Of a stretch of DNA of 64,000 nucleotides, positions 34,991 through 44,116 are shown piece after piece. Position numbers and translations under genes: made by a program. Numbering within the stretch: position 1 is the first letter of the stretch; each line of letters begins with the position of its first letter. The notes below the pieces were generated by a model that saw nothing but the letters and a program-made list of their open reading frames with translations, did not search any database and had not been told where the DNA came from. This stretch comes from Phoenix dactylifera (lineage: Eukaryota; Streptophyta; Magnoliopsida; Arecales; Arecaceae), in NCBI RefSeq assembly GCF_009389715.1, contig NW_024068023.1, positions 62,001 to 126,000 on the forward strand, in the 5' to 3' direction.

Positions 34991-36129
34991 ACTTAAGATT
35001 TTATTTTAAGTTTGTCTTCAGAAATTTTAATCAATTTCTTGAGACACAATTAAAACTGGTTGAAACCCCTGCCATTTTAGTTGAAGATAGCAAAATTTGT
35101 TGAAAATATAGTAAATTTGGATTGGTTTTGGCCAAAATTTAAATCTTTCAAATGATGCCAATTAGCTTTGGAAATCCATTCAACAACAATTGCAAAATTA
35201 TAACATAAAACCTTGGGCAGAGACAAACACACGGGAAGGTTTATTCCCAAAATGGGTGGTTTCCATATACATCATCTACTTGATAAAAATAAAAAAAAAA
35301 ACTGAAAGGAGGAAAAGAGGAGGGGATTGGGTGCATTCCTAGAAATACAGTTAAAAGATTCTATTAACATAACTCTTAGTCCATGATAGTAGACATAGAA
35401 GAGTTTTACTAGGAAAATGGCTGGAATAGATAGCTATGCTATGTCCAACTAATGATGAGAGAGAGACCAGCATAGGGATTTGAATTGCCAAAAGCAATTT
35501 AATCCATCATCTCAAAAATATATGATTTTGACATATGTTTACCAATCAACAAATGCAGATCTGATTTTATCCATGTATTCCTTTTATTTATCAGAACATA
35601 TATAGGAGAAAGATCAACTTAAATTGGAAAGTTTGGTGAGTATTTGAATAGTATGTTGCTGATCTTCTTATAATCTTGTAGAGCACCAGAATTAGTTGTA
35701 GAAGTTTGATCTGTGAATGGAAAGTTTCATTGACGGCAAACTCCATGACAAGCAAAGGAGAAAGGACATGCCGTTTGAATCCTTCCAAGCTGGTTCTTAT
35801 CATTTTCCTCCTCATGCTCTAGTTGCATTTTTTGTCACCATGAGAATCATGTTCGTCTTTCTACTTATATAATCATTTTCCTCTTCTTAGAATAGGAGAG
35901 TCATCTGTTCCAGGAAAGGTAACACCCCTCTAGACAGCATATTTATTATAGTGCCCCTAGAGGAGGCTCGTCAAAAAAGAACAACTGAGAATGGTACCCA
36001 TAAGAATGCAACAAATGAGAACAATGCCCATAAGAATGCACCTTCTTCTCAGTCTTGGACATGGACTCGGGTATGTATGTTGGATGTGGGTGTGGGTGTT
36101 GGTACATGTCCCAGTGCCGAACCAATATC
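34991..36129. other. No gene identified
   Basis: This is mostly AT-rich sequence. Near 35980-36050 there are three imperfect copies of a short unit around CCCATAAGAATGCA. No exon or element end is supported. Confidence 0.4.
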
Positions 36130-36555
36130 TGTAACAACCCAGAACCTCACCCAAAATGACTAACCGAAAGGTATTATTTGAGTTTCTTGATCCTATATAA
36201 GTACCCAAGATCTCCTCGGCAAATAACCAATGTAGGACTAAACACACGCCCGCACGGATCTTCACATGCTCCTCTCGTTCAAGCCCTGACGTCCTCGTCA
36301 GGCTAAGGATTCAAATCTAATCACAAACACCATGATAGGCCCGTGGTCAGCCTCCATGAACCCGGCTGCAGTGTTTTCTAGTCCACATAGGCTATGGGCC
36401 GAGTTCGCTCTGATACCATTTGTAGCAACTCAGGACCTCACCCAAAATAGCTAGCTGGAAGGTATTATTTGGATTTCTTGATCTTGTATAAGTACCCAAG
36501 ATCTCTTCGGCGAATAACCGATGTGGGACTAAACATATGCCCGCACGGGTCCTCG
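36130..36555 (-). mobile_element. TRIM element 1 (miniature LTR retrotransposon)
   Basis: Two LTR copies of about 137 bp lie at 36130-36266 and 36421-36555, starting TGTAACAACC and TGTAGCAACT on the plus strand. The second is cut just before its expected TCACA end by a 5S-like sequence. The internal 154 bp end in GCTCTGATACCATT, the reverse complement of a tRNA-Met primer binding site, so the element lies on the minus strand. It has no coding capacity. The same family occurs at 41327, 41969, 42415 and 45180. Confidence 0.88.
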
Positions 36556-36663
36556 TACCAGCACTGATGCACTGGATCCCATGAGAATTTTGCAGTTAAG
36601 CATGCTTGGGCGAGAGTAGTACTAGGATGGGTGACTCCCTGGGAAGTCCTCGTGTTGCACTCC
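36556..36663 (+). pseudogene. 5S rRNA-derived sequence between two TRIM LTRs
   Basis: The sequence follows plant 5S rRNA from about base 12 (TACCAGCACT) to its end (CTCGTGTTGCAC), followed by TTTTT, a pol III terminator. The internal promoter is largely kept: box A as AGTTAAGCATGCTTGGGC, and the GGATGGGTGAC element. Differences from the usual gene include GAGAATTTTGC for the GAACTCCGC region and a shifted TCCCTGGG. The first 11 bases are missing and replaced by LTR sequence. It directly precedes a plus-strand TRIM LTR, an arrangement that recalls Cassandra elements, whose LTRs contain a 5S domain. Confidence 0.88.
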
Positions 36664-36670
36664 TTTTTCA

Positions 36671-36807
36671 TGTGAGGACCCGTGCGGGCATGTGTTTAGT
36701 CCCTCATCAGTTATTCGCCGAGAAAATCTTGCGTACTTATACAGAATTAAGGAATCTAGATAATACCTTCCGGCTAGTCATTTTGGGTGAGGTCTTGAGT
36801 TGTTACA
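36671..36807 (+). mobile_element. TRIM LTR in plus orientation (137 bp)
   Basis: It starts TGTGAGGACCCGTGCGGG and ends GAGTTGTTACA, and is the reverse complement type of the LTRs at 36130 and 36421. No PBS follows, so it is a single LTR. The bases after it (ATACC) resemble those before 36130 (ATATC), a possible duplication around the whole composite. Confidence 0.82.
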
Positions 36808-37778
36808 ATACCCGTGTAAAATCGGAACTTAAGGCTAAGCCAAAGAGTCAGCAACATAGTTTCTAACTTCTTCCCTCAACTTTTCTTATCTCTGATTCAT
36901 TCGAATCCAAAAATCTTAAGAGTCAGTAAAGAACACGAGAATAAGATATTTCAATTTTCAATCCTCAGGGTTGGTTTGGTATTTCCTTAATAAATAAGAT
37001 GGAGTCCAGATGTCATATTCCAGTTTTAAGATGGGTAAAGGAGGCCCTGTGCAGATTTAAATCAAGTTTAGGGACGTTGTAGGGATTTAAATTTGTAGCT
37101 TTTCTGTCTCACTCCTCAAAAAGTCAGACTTTCAATTCTCTGCTTCACGATATAAGGCCACACACTCCCAACCACCCTACCCACCTGCCTTTGATCACAT
37201 TTTATATATTTTGATAGACACAAAATTTTTTGCTTCATCTTTATGATGCTAACCACTGCATGAAGGTTGATAATGGTCTTCATGTATAATTTTTCTAGTT
37301 TCTGTTATCCTTTGGCATCTCACAACCCAAGGCTTCAATAGTGGCCCATATTCCAATATATCAATGATTGGACTTGAGACAATTCTCCGACTCGTATTGA
37401 AAATTCAATACAACACACCATCAGAACAATAATAAGCATGCCTTTTGTACAGAAGAAATATCATATTCTCCAACTATATGCATACAATTAAGTTAAGAAG
37501 TTCATTAGCAGTACACGAAATGATGAGGAAAAAAACTCGACACGTTTGGCATTGAGAGCTTCCTAGTTGTTGAATGTAATGAACTTTCAATAATTTAAGT
37601 TTGATATGTACATTATATGCATCCGCTAAACAATTCACCAATTAAAATTACAAATTTTAATTATATAAAATGCTAGTTTCAGCATACAACCACCAAAAGT
37701 ATACAAACAAAGTTTTAAATAACATGAAACACTCCAAAACAACGTGTCGTAACTTTTTTGTTTTTTTCTTAAACTCAC
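36808..37778. other. No gene identified
   Basis: AT-rich sequence without a supported exon or element end. Confidence 0.4.
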
Positions 37779-38488
37779 CGGATATCTAGCATGCGGCGGT
37801 GACTGAATAACAGTTTCATAGTTTTCCAACAAGTCATTCCTAATATCCATTTGAATTTCAACAATTGATCTGTTGGACAGAGAAGAGGGTAATTCTAGAT
37901 TCGAGTCTTCAAAAACAGCAGCATCAAGAAAGGCTGCAGGGGGAAGTTGTCAAGGAGTAAATCAATTGGCTTTGCTGCTAGAATATGATGAGCTTGCAGG
38001 CTATTGCGGTGATCAAAATAAGAGCTGGCAAGGTAAGATTAAGAGCATGGCAAACAGCCAAAGATTCTCCCATCACCGCTTCACACATTGCTCACCTGAC
38101 ATTAAATTTAGTATATGGAAATATAACTATTAATAATTTATAATTAAAGCAATGACCAAAAATAATGATAAAAAGATAATTATGGACCAAAATTATATAG
38201 CAAAAAGATACAATGAATAAAAAGACAGCATATATTTCCTGCAAGACAACACTCAAAGACAAGTTCTTTGCCAAACTTATTATCTTACCTAATTATAATA
38301 AAAGCAATACAAAAAAAAAATGTTAGGAGACTCAGGTGCAGCCCATAATGCAAATCATAAGTTTTCATGCTAACCTGGTCAGAAGACAAAGCAGCGGCAT
38401 GACATGCCCAATTGCTGGTTAAGATCAAGAGGAAGAAGAGGCCAAATATCATCAGCCATTGGGCCTTATGCTGGCATTGCATGTCCAT
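37779..38488 (-). pseudogene. Possible exons of an unidentified host gene (minus strand)
   Basis: Two stretches on the minus strand look exon-like. At 38488-38375 an ATG-started frame (MDMQCQHKAQWLMIFGLFFL) has a signal-peptide or membrane-anchor character and ends at a donor, GACCAG|GTTAGC. At 37933-37779 a 155-base stretch lies between a CCCCTGCAG acceptor and a CCG|GTGAG donor and encodes a hydrophilic segment (SIVEIQMDIRNDLLENYE). Between them another open stretch (about 38090-37985) encodes a hydrophobic segment. A purine-rich leader-like stretch with GA repeats lies near 38940-39060. I recognise no family, and the pieces may not belong together. Confidence 0.25.
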
Positions 38489-39113
38489 ATACTAGAGGTT
38501 ACACTTCCCAGTGGAACTGCGAAGGAGAACAAGGACCGGGCATTAATGAGAATCTCCAATTAATCCATGAATATGATTATGCGAGTCACAGACAACTCAC
38601 CAAGCATTGAGATTACATCAATCGGGAGGGGAAAAGATGAAAATTTTGAGAATTAATTAGCTGATTTTTAGGGGAGATAAATAAATAAGTTTGGGGATTT
38701 AACGCAGTAGCAACTAAAAACTAAAGAGAAACACAAGAACACCGGATCCCTTGTATTCCAACAAATCAGGGTGAGGAAAGAGAAATTTTCTATACCAGCG
38801 AGTAAAATTTCCCGAAAAATTTCGAAGATTCCTCAGGAAAAGAGGAGCAGATCGAATCCAGTTGAGCGGAAAAGGGTTTCAAACTACCCTCGCTGAGGAG
38901 ATTTGGGATCGCATAGAGGGAAGCGCTGGATGAGCTATGAGGAAGAGAGAGAGAGAGGAGGGCGCGGCTCGGGCCCTCAGAGAGATTGACGGTGGGGAGT
39001 CATGGGTTCAGAGAGAGCGAGAGAGAGAAAGAGAGAGAGGCAAGAGCCGGAGCCGGAGCCGGAGCCGTCGCCATCGCAGGTTCATGCGGCTGATATCGGG
39101 GATCATACACTGA
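38489..39113. other. Leader-like stretch with GA and GGAGCC simple repeats
   Basis: No coding exon is supported. The part 38940-39060 has GAGAGA runs followed by GGAGCCGGAGCCGGAGCC, typical of plant leaders read from the minus strand, where it would be a CT-rich 5' untranslated region of the putative gene to the left. Confidence 0.4.
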
Positions 39114-39576
39114 GGGCTCGTTTGGTTCGCGGGAAAAGAAGGAGGGAACGGAAAGTTATGAGATGCCTCTTGTTTGGTTGGAGTTTTCAAAGGAGAGAGA
39201 AAAAAAAATTGTATTCTCATGAAAATATGATTCCCACATTTTATGGAAAAGTCTTTCCCATGAGAAACATGAGAAAGTTACTTTTTCATGAGGCGGGAAT
39301 CACTCAATTTTTACTTTTTCCAAAAAATTCCTTCGGCATTAAAGAAGCATTAAAGAGGCATTAAAAACCTAATTTTTATTAAGGGCATAATAGAAATTAT
39401 ACATAACTTTCCTAGAAAAGTGAATGGCCAACCAAACATAAGCACTTTGCAAATTTGTCACTTTCCCATGGTCAACCAGCCAAAAGTATTTTCCGAGGCA
39501 TCCTCTTCCTAGGAATTTGTTTCTCAGGAATCATATTCCTAGAAGGGAAAATGTTTCCCGCGAACCAAACGAGCCC
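39114..39576. mobile_element. MITE, PIF/Harbinger-like (463 bp, TSD TGA)
   Basis: The terminal inverted repeats GGGCTCGTTTGGTTCGCGGG and CCCGCGAACCAAACGAGCCC are perfectly complementary for at least 20 bases. TGA flanks both sides (39111-39113 and 39577-39579). The interior is AT-rich without coding capacity. The 3-bp duplication and TIR wording resemble PIF/Harbinger-derived MITEs common in plants, although TGA is not the classic TAA/TTA. Confidence 0.85.
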
Positions 39577-39696
39577 TGAGGAAACGTATTTCTGACTTTT
39601 ATATCACAGAGGGCTTAAATGTTAGAGTGCAACAATTTTTTTTTTTTTTGGTAAAATAGAGTGCAACAATTCGGTGTTAAGTTTTAACTCCCTCGA

Positions 39697-40953
39697 TAGG
39701 GCTGTTAACGAGCCGAGCCGAGCCCGAGCCTCCGCAGGCTCGGCTCGGCTCGTTTTACAAATTTCCTGGCTTGGGCTCGGGCTCGGGCTCGGTACCGAGC
39801 CCTGTATTGGGCTCGGGCTCGGGCTCGGGTGGCACAGCCCGGCTCGGGCTCGGGCTCGTAAAGCTCGTTTGCCCGAGCCCGAGCTCGAGCGGCGAGCCCG
39901 AGCCCGCCCCATCCCCATCCGGCCATCCCCATCCCCATCCCCGTCCCCATCTCTGTCGGAGAGAACAACGAGCAGCCGAGCTCGGTTCCAAGTCCCGACG
40001 ATTCGTCGTCGGAGAGAAGAACGAAGGAGAGAGAGAAAGAAAAGAAGAAGAAAAAAAGAAAGAAGGAAAGAAAGAAATAAAAAAAGAAAAAAAAAAGAGA
40101 GAAGAATGGACTCACCTCGTCGCGTGTGGCGGACGCTGGCTTCGGCCGCGAGCACCGTCGGCACGGGCGTCGGCCGCAGGCACGACCGAGGAAGCCGCGG
40201 GCTCGGCCGCGGGCGCCGCCGGCCGTGGCCCGACCCTCCCGTGCGAGGGACTCCTCGGCTCCTCCTCTGATTCGCCGATGGAGGAGGGCTTCTCATCCCC
40301 TCCTCTGTCGCAGTCTCGCCGGTGGAGGAGTCGGCAAAGAGAGGAAAAGGGAGGGGGAGAAACGGAGAAGAAACAGGGGGAGGGGCCTCGGGTGCTTCCT
40401 TCTCAGGCGGCGGAAGGAGGCAGTGAGGCATCGGCGGCGGTCGGCGGAGGAGGAAGGCGAGAGGGGAGGGACACCGCCACACCGGGTGCGGGAAGCTTCT
40501 GGAAAAACCCAGAAGGAAGGAAAAGAAAAAAAAATAAAAAGAGAGAGGAGGTGGAGGGAATGGGTTATTGGTTCGGGTTAACGGGTTGGGTCCGAATCCG
40601 AACCAATCTAATTCGATTTAAAAAAATAAATGGATTTGGGTTAGCTTGGGTTGGGTCTGATCTAAATCCAACTGAGTTCAATCAGATTAGGATTTAAATT
40701 GATTAAGCCAAATAAAATTTAATTGGGTTGAGTCCAAGTTTAATTGGGATCCAATTAAATTGTTAATTGGACTGAGCCCTCATTTGGGCTCATGAGCTGC
40801 TCGGGCTCGAGCTCGGGCTCGGGCTCGGATTTAAACGGACCTCATTTTGGGCTCGGGCTCGGGCTCGTTTGACTAACGAGCCGAGCCCGAGCCGGGCTTT
40901 TACCGAGCCGGGCCCGAGCCGAGCCCGAGCAGCTCGGCCCGTTGACAGCCCTA
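39697..40953. mobile_element. Non-autonomous hAT-like element (1257 bp, TSD TCCCTCGA)
   Basis: The ends TAGGGCTGTTAACG and CGTTGACAGCCCTA form imperfect terminal inverted repeats, and the 8-bp duplication TCCCTCGA is exact on both sides (39689-39696 and 40954-40961), as expected for hAT. Both subterminal regions are packed with GGCTCG/CGAGCC repeats in opposite orientation. The interior has an A/G-rich run near 40020-40110 and GC-rich sequence to 40500, then an AATTGGG/TTGGGTT-rich block. The long open frames on both strands come from the biased composition and show no domain; no transposase is present. Confidence 0.88.
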
Positions 40954-41326
40954 TCCCTCGATACTTCGATAGAGGTGAATTGACATGTAAGGCCACGACA
41001 GAACCTATCTCTAATTTTTATATCTTAGGAGGACTTAGGTATGCGAATACAAAAAAAATCAGTTATTTTTTATTTTTTGCTAGAGTGGGTGGATTCATAC
41101 CTGACCGGTATGAATGTACCAAATAAAGTCATAAAACAAAATGCCCCGAAGTGCTCGGGGTACCTCACCGTCTCCAGCCCACACGATACCCCCGGAGTGA
41201 CTGGCTATGTAAGCAGCCACGCAATCAGCAGCCACATTAGCTTCTCGGAAGATATGTTTGGCCTGGAAAACCCTCCCTCCCTCGCCATGGCCTAGATGTC
41301 ACGAAGCAATGGGTGGTCATTATTGT

Positions 41327-41765
41327 TGTAACAACCCAGGACCTCACCCAAAATGGCTAGCCGGAAGTTATTATTTGGGTTCCTTGATCCTGTATAAGTA
41401 CCCAAGATCTACCCAGCGAATAACCGATGTGGAACTAAACACATGCCTGCATGGGTCCTCACATACTCCCCCCGTTCAAGCCCTGACGTCCTCGTCGGGC
41501 TAAGGGTTCAAATCTATTCAAATCTAATCACAAACACCACGATTGGCCCGTGGTCAGCCCCAATAGATCCGTGCTGCAGTGTCCCCTAGTCCACATAGGT
41601 TATGGGCCAGGTCCGCTCTGATACCATTTGTAACAACCCAGGACCTCACCCAAAATGGCTAGCCGGAAGTTACTATTTGGGTTCCTTGATCCTGTATAAG
41701 TACCCAAGATCTACCCAGCGAATAACCGATGTGGGACTAAACACACGCCCGCATGGGTCCTCACA
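41327..41765 (-). mobile_element. TRIM element 2 (439 bp)
   Basis: The LTRs are 41327-41463 and 41629-41765 (137 bp each, TGTAACAACCCAGGACC to TCCTCACA). The internal 165 bp end in GCTCTGATACCATT (PBS, minus strand). The inner edge next to the first LTR is TACTCCCCCC, the complement of a GGGGGGAGTA polypurine tract. No flanking duplication is visible. Confidence 0.9.
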
Positions 41766-41968
41766 TAAACACCCGAATTCCTACGGGCACGGGCATCACC
41801 TAATCTAATTTATTATTTTAGATAGCATAGGAATAGGCCCGGCAAAACCCCTATATGGCTTCTGCACACTTTAATGTTCAAAAAAGAATTCGCGGATTTT
41901 TTTTAGTAGTAGAATTTATAGATAGAATACGATTGAATTGCGTAATAGTAATAGGAGTAGTATTTATT
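41766..41968. other. Unexplained spacer between TRIMs
   Basis: These 203 bp belong neither to the TRIM family nor visibly to the LINE. The wording (TAGATAGAATACGATTGAAT, AATAGTAATAGGAGTAG) is AT-rich; an organellar origin crossed my mind but I cannot support it. Confidence 0.4.
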
Positions 41969-42406
41969 TGTAACAACTCAGGACCTCACCCAAAATGGCT
42001 AGCCGGAAGATATTATTTAGGTTCCTTGATCCTGTATAAGTACCCAAGATCTACTCAGCGAATAACTGATGTGGGACTAAACACACGCCCGCACGGGTCC
42101 TCACATACCCCCCCGTTCAAGCCCTGACGTCCTCGTCAGGCTAAGGGTTCATATCTATTCAAATCAAATCACAAACTTCACGATTGGCCCGTGGTCGGCC
42201 CCAATGGATCTGTGCTGCAGTGTCCCCTAGTCCACATAGGTTATAGGCCGGGTCCGCTCTGATACCATTTATAACAACTCAGGACCTCACCCAAAATGGC
42301 TAGCCGGAAGATATTATTTGGATTCCTTGATCCTGTATAAGTACCCAAGATCTACCCAGCGAATAACCGATGTGGGACTAAACACACGCCCGCACGGGTC
42401 CTCACA
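41969..42406 (-). mobile_element. TRIM element 3, left arm of a head-to-head pair
   Basis: The LTRs are 41969-42105 and 42270-42406, with the PBS complement GCTCTGATACCATT just before the second one. The second LTR starts TATAACAAC, so its terminal TG has mutated. It lies 8 bp from element 4 in the opposite orientation. Confidence 0.88.
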
Positions 42407-42414
42407 TACTCCCC

Positions 42415-42843
42415 CGTGCGGGCGTGTGTTTAGTGCCACATCGGTTATTCGCTGGGTAGATCTTGGGTACTTATACAGGATCAAGGAACCCAAATAATAC
42501 CTTCCGGCTAGCCATTTTGGGTAAGGTCCTGGGTTGTTACAAATGGTATCAGAGCGGACCCAGCCCATAACCTATATGGATTAGGGGACACTGCAGCACA
42601 GATCTATTGGAGCTGACCACGGGCTGATCGTGGTATTTGTTATTAGATTCAAATGGATTGGAACTCTTAGTCTGACGAGGACGTCAGGACTTGAACAGGG
42701 GGAGTATGTGAGGACCCGTGCGGGCGTGTGTTTAGTCCCACATTGGTTATTCGCTGGGTAGATCTTGGGTACTTATACAGGATCAAGGAACCCAAATAAT
42801 AACTTCCGGCTAGCCATTTTGGGTGAGGTCCTGGGTTGTTACA
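42415..42843 (+). mobile_element. TRIM element 4, right arm of a head-to-head pair
   Basis: The first LTR (42415-42541) lacks its first ten bases (TGTGAGGACC). The PBS TGGTATCAGAGC lies at 42544-42555. The internal region ends in the polypurine tract AACAGGGGGAGTA, and the second LTR is 42707-42843 (TGTGAGGACC to GTTGTTACA). It shows the structure of the family most clearly in the plus direction. Confidence 0.9.
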
Positions 42844-43232
42844 GTGGTCACCCCTAGGGCCCCCCTGAATTCAACTAATAACCGTGGCCGAGTCCCCCTC
42901 CATAATGATAGAACTGGCTCGTAAGCCGCGTCGGGCATAACGAAGGCCCGCCTACACAGTTCTCAGCTCTGCACCAAGAACCGAGGTGTCGAATAACTAA
43001 CAGCCCCCAGCAGCTACAACCCGGGCGTCCGGGTCCCGAATAACAAAACCCGCACCATCCCTCATGCATTCATCCAATATAGATCCATCAAAGTTGATCT
43101 TGAAAAAACTCAGGGGTGGGGACTCCTAGGTGAAAAATACCGTACGGAGAGCTGCCGAAGCAAAATGGAAACCCCAGATGTTTCGAGTTGTCAAGGTCCC
43201 TTCATCGGGTATGATGTGACTGAGCTCCTTCG

Positions 43233-44055
43233 CTAGCGAGCGGGCGCTCTCCACGATGAACCTCGGCGACATCCCACGCTAGCCAAAAGTTTGGGCGTTC
43301 CTCGCCAGCCAGATCTAGTGGGTCGTGCATGCCGCTCTAGCCGCCACTTGGCGGCGCAAAGGAGACTCCGACCATTGTCGTATAGCCTGAAGGAAGTGTT
43401 CCTGCCCACTCCGAGCCTCCTGAGGGATCCTTGCCAACTGCCAAGACACCAGCGCCCATACGCACTGAAACAGCGCATGATCCACTGTCTCATCCACACC
43501 GCACTCCCCGCACTTCGAGGAAATCCTCAACCCTCGTCCACTGAGAGCAGCTCTTGTCGGAAGACGATCCCAGACTACCTTCCATAGGAATAGTACTACC
43601 CTTGGGTGGAGACCCAAGCACCAGATCCAAGCATAGTCTGGCCCGGCTCATGCACTGCCGATGCAGGCAAGAAAGTCTCTCACCCTGACGCCGACCCTAC
43701 TTGAGGAGCTCCAAATCTGGATATCAGGATCTGCACATTCGGGTATCAGGAGAGAATAAACCCTCTCCGTAAGGTGATTTTCGAAAAGCTGACCCAGCCT
43801 AGCCTCGTCCCACTCATCCCCCCCAGGAACAAGGAGATCACAAACATGCTGGCCCTCCGCCGCCTCGACGCTAACCACAGTCGACCAATGCCGTAAGGGG
43901 AGGACATCCACCCATGGATCACCAGCCACATCGATGCTCCGCCCATTGCCTATCAGCCATCTAGTATGCGCGAAGACAGTCGGCAAGTATCTCGCTATCT
44001 CTCGCCACAAGAAGGAGCATCTTTGCCCACCACAGGCCAATACCTCGGGACCCAT
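43233..44055 (-). pseudogene. LINE zf-RVT region
   Basis: The frame at 44055-43648 encodes the connector after RT (GNGRSIDVAGDPWVDVLPLR), a block shared by plant LINE ORF2 proteins. The frame at 43617-43315 encodes the zinc-binding zf-RVT domain (FLWKVVWDRLPTRAALSGRG, then CGECGVDETVDHALFQC). Stops and a frame change separate the pieces. This domain follows RT and precedes RNase H in intact elements. Confidence 0.88.
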
Positions 44056-44116
44056 CCCCTCACAACAGGCTGCTATGGTCCGACTCTAGAAGCCCTGCAG
44101 CTCCAACAAGAATCGA

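Larger units (their letters stand above)
41142..43110 (-). pseudogene. LINE RNase H domain split by TRIM insertions
   Basis: The first part (about 43110-42851, minus) encodes FFKINFDGS..., then GAGFVIRD, GAELR and EGDSATVIS, the acidic-residue blocks of ribonuclease H. The second part (about 41320-41142) encodes HPLLRDI, QAKHIFREANVAADCVAAY and the final GEVPRALRGIL. Together they give a typical LINE RNase H with several stop codons. The two parts are separated by about 1.5 kb of TRIM sequence and a 203-bp unexplained spacer. The word GTGGTCA occurs on both sides of the inserted cluster (41313-41319 and 42844-42850). Confidence 0.85.

Noticed and set aside
36130-36807. tRNA or functional 5S rRNA gene
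   Set aside because: The GATACCA words are primer binding sites, not tRNAs. The 5S part lacks its first 11 bases and has internal changes, so it is not a normal 5S gene.
39622-40697. Long overlapping open frames on both strands (up to 308 codons)
   Set aside because: They arise from GGCTCG repeats and A/G-rich runs within the hAT-like element; Gly-Ser-Gly and Pro-Ser repeats in several frames at once show composition, not coding.
41855-41968. Plastid-derived DNA
   Set aside because: The wording looked organelle-like but I could not match it to any specific plastid gene, so I left it as an unexplained spacer.
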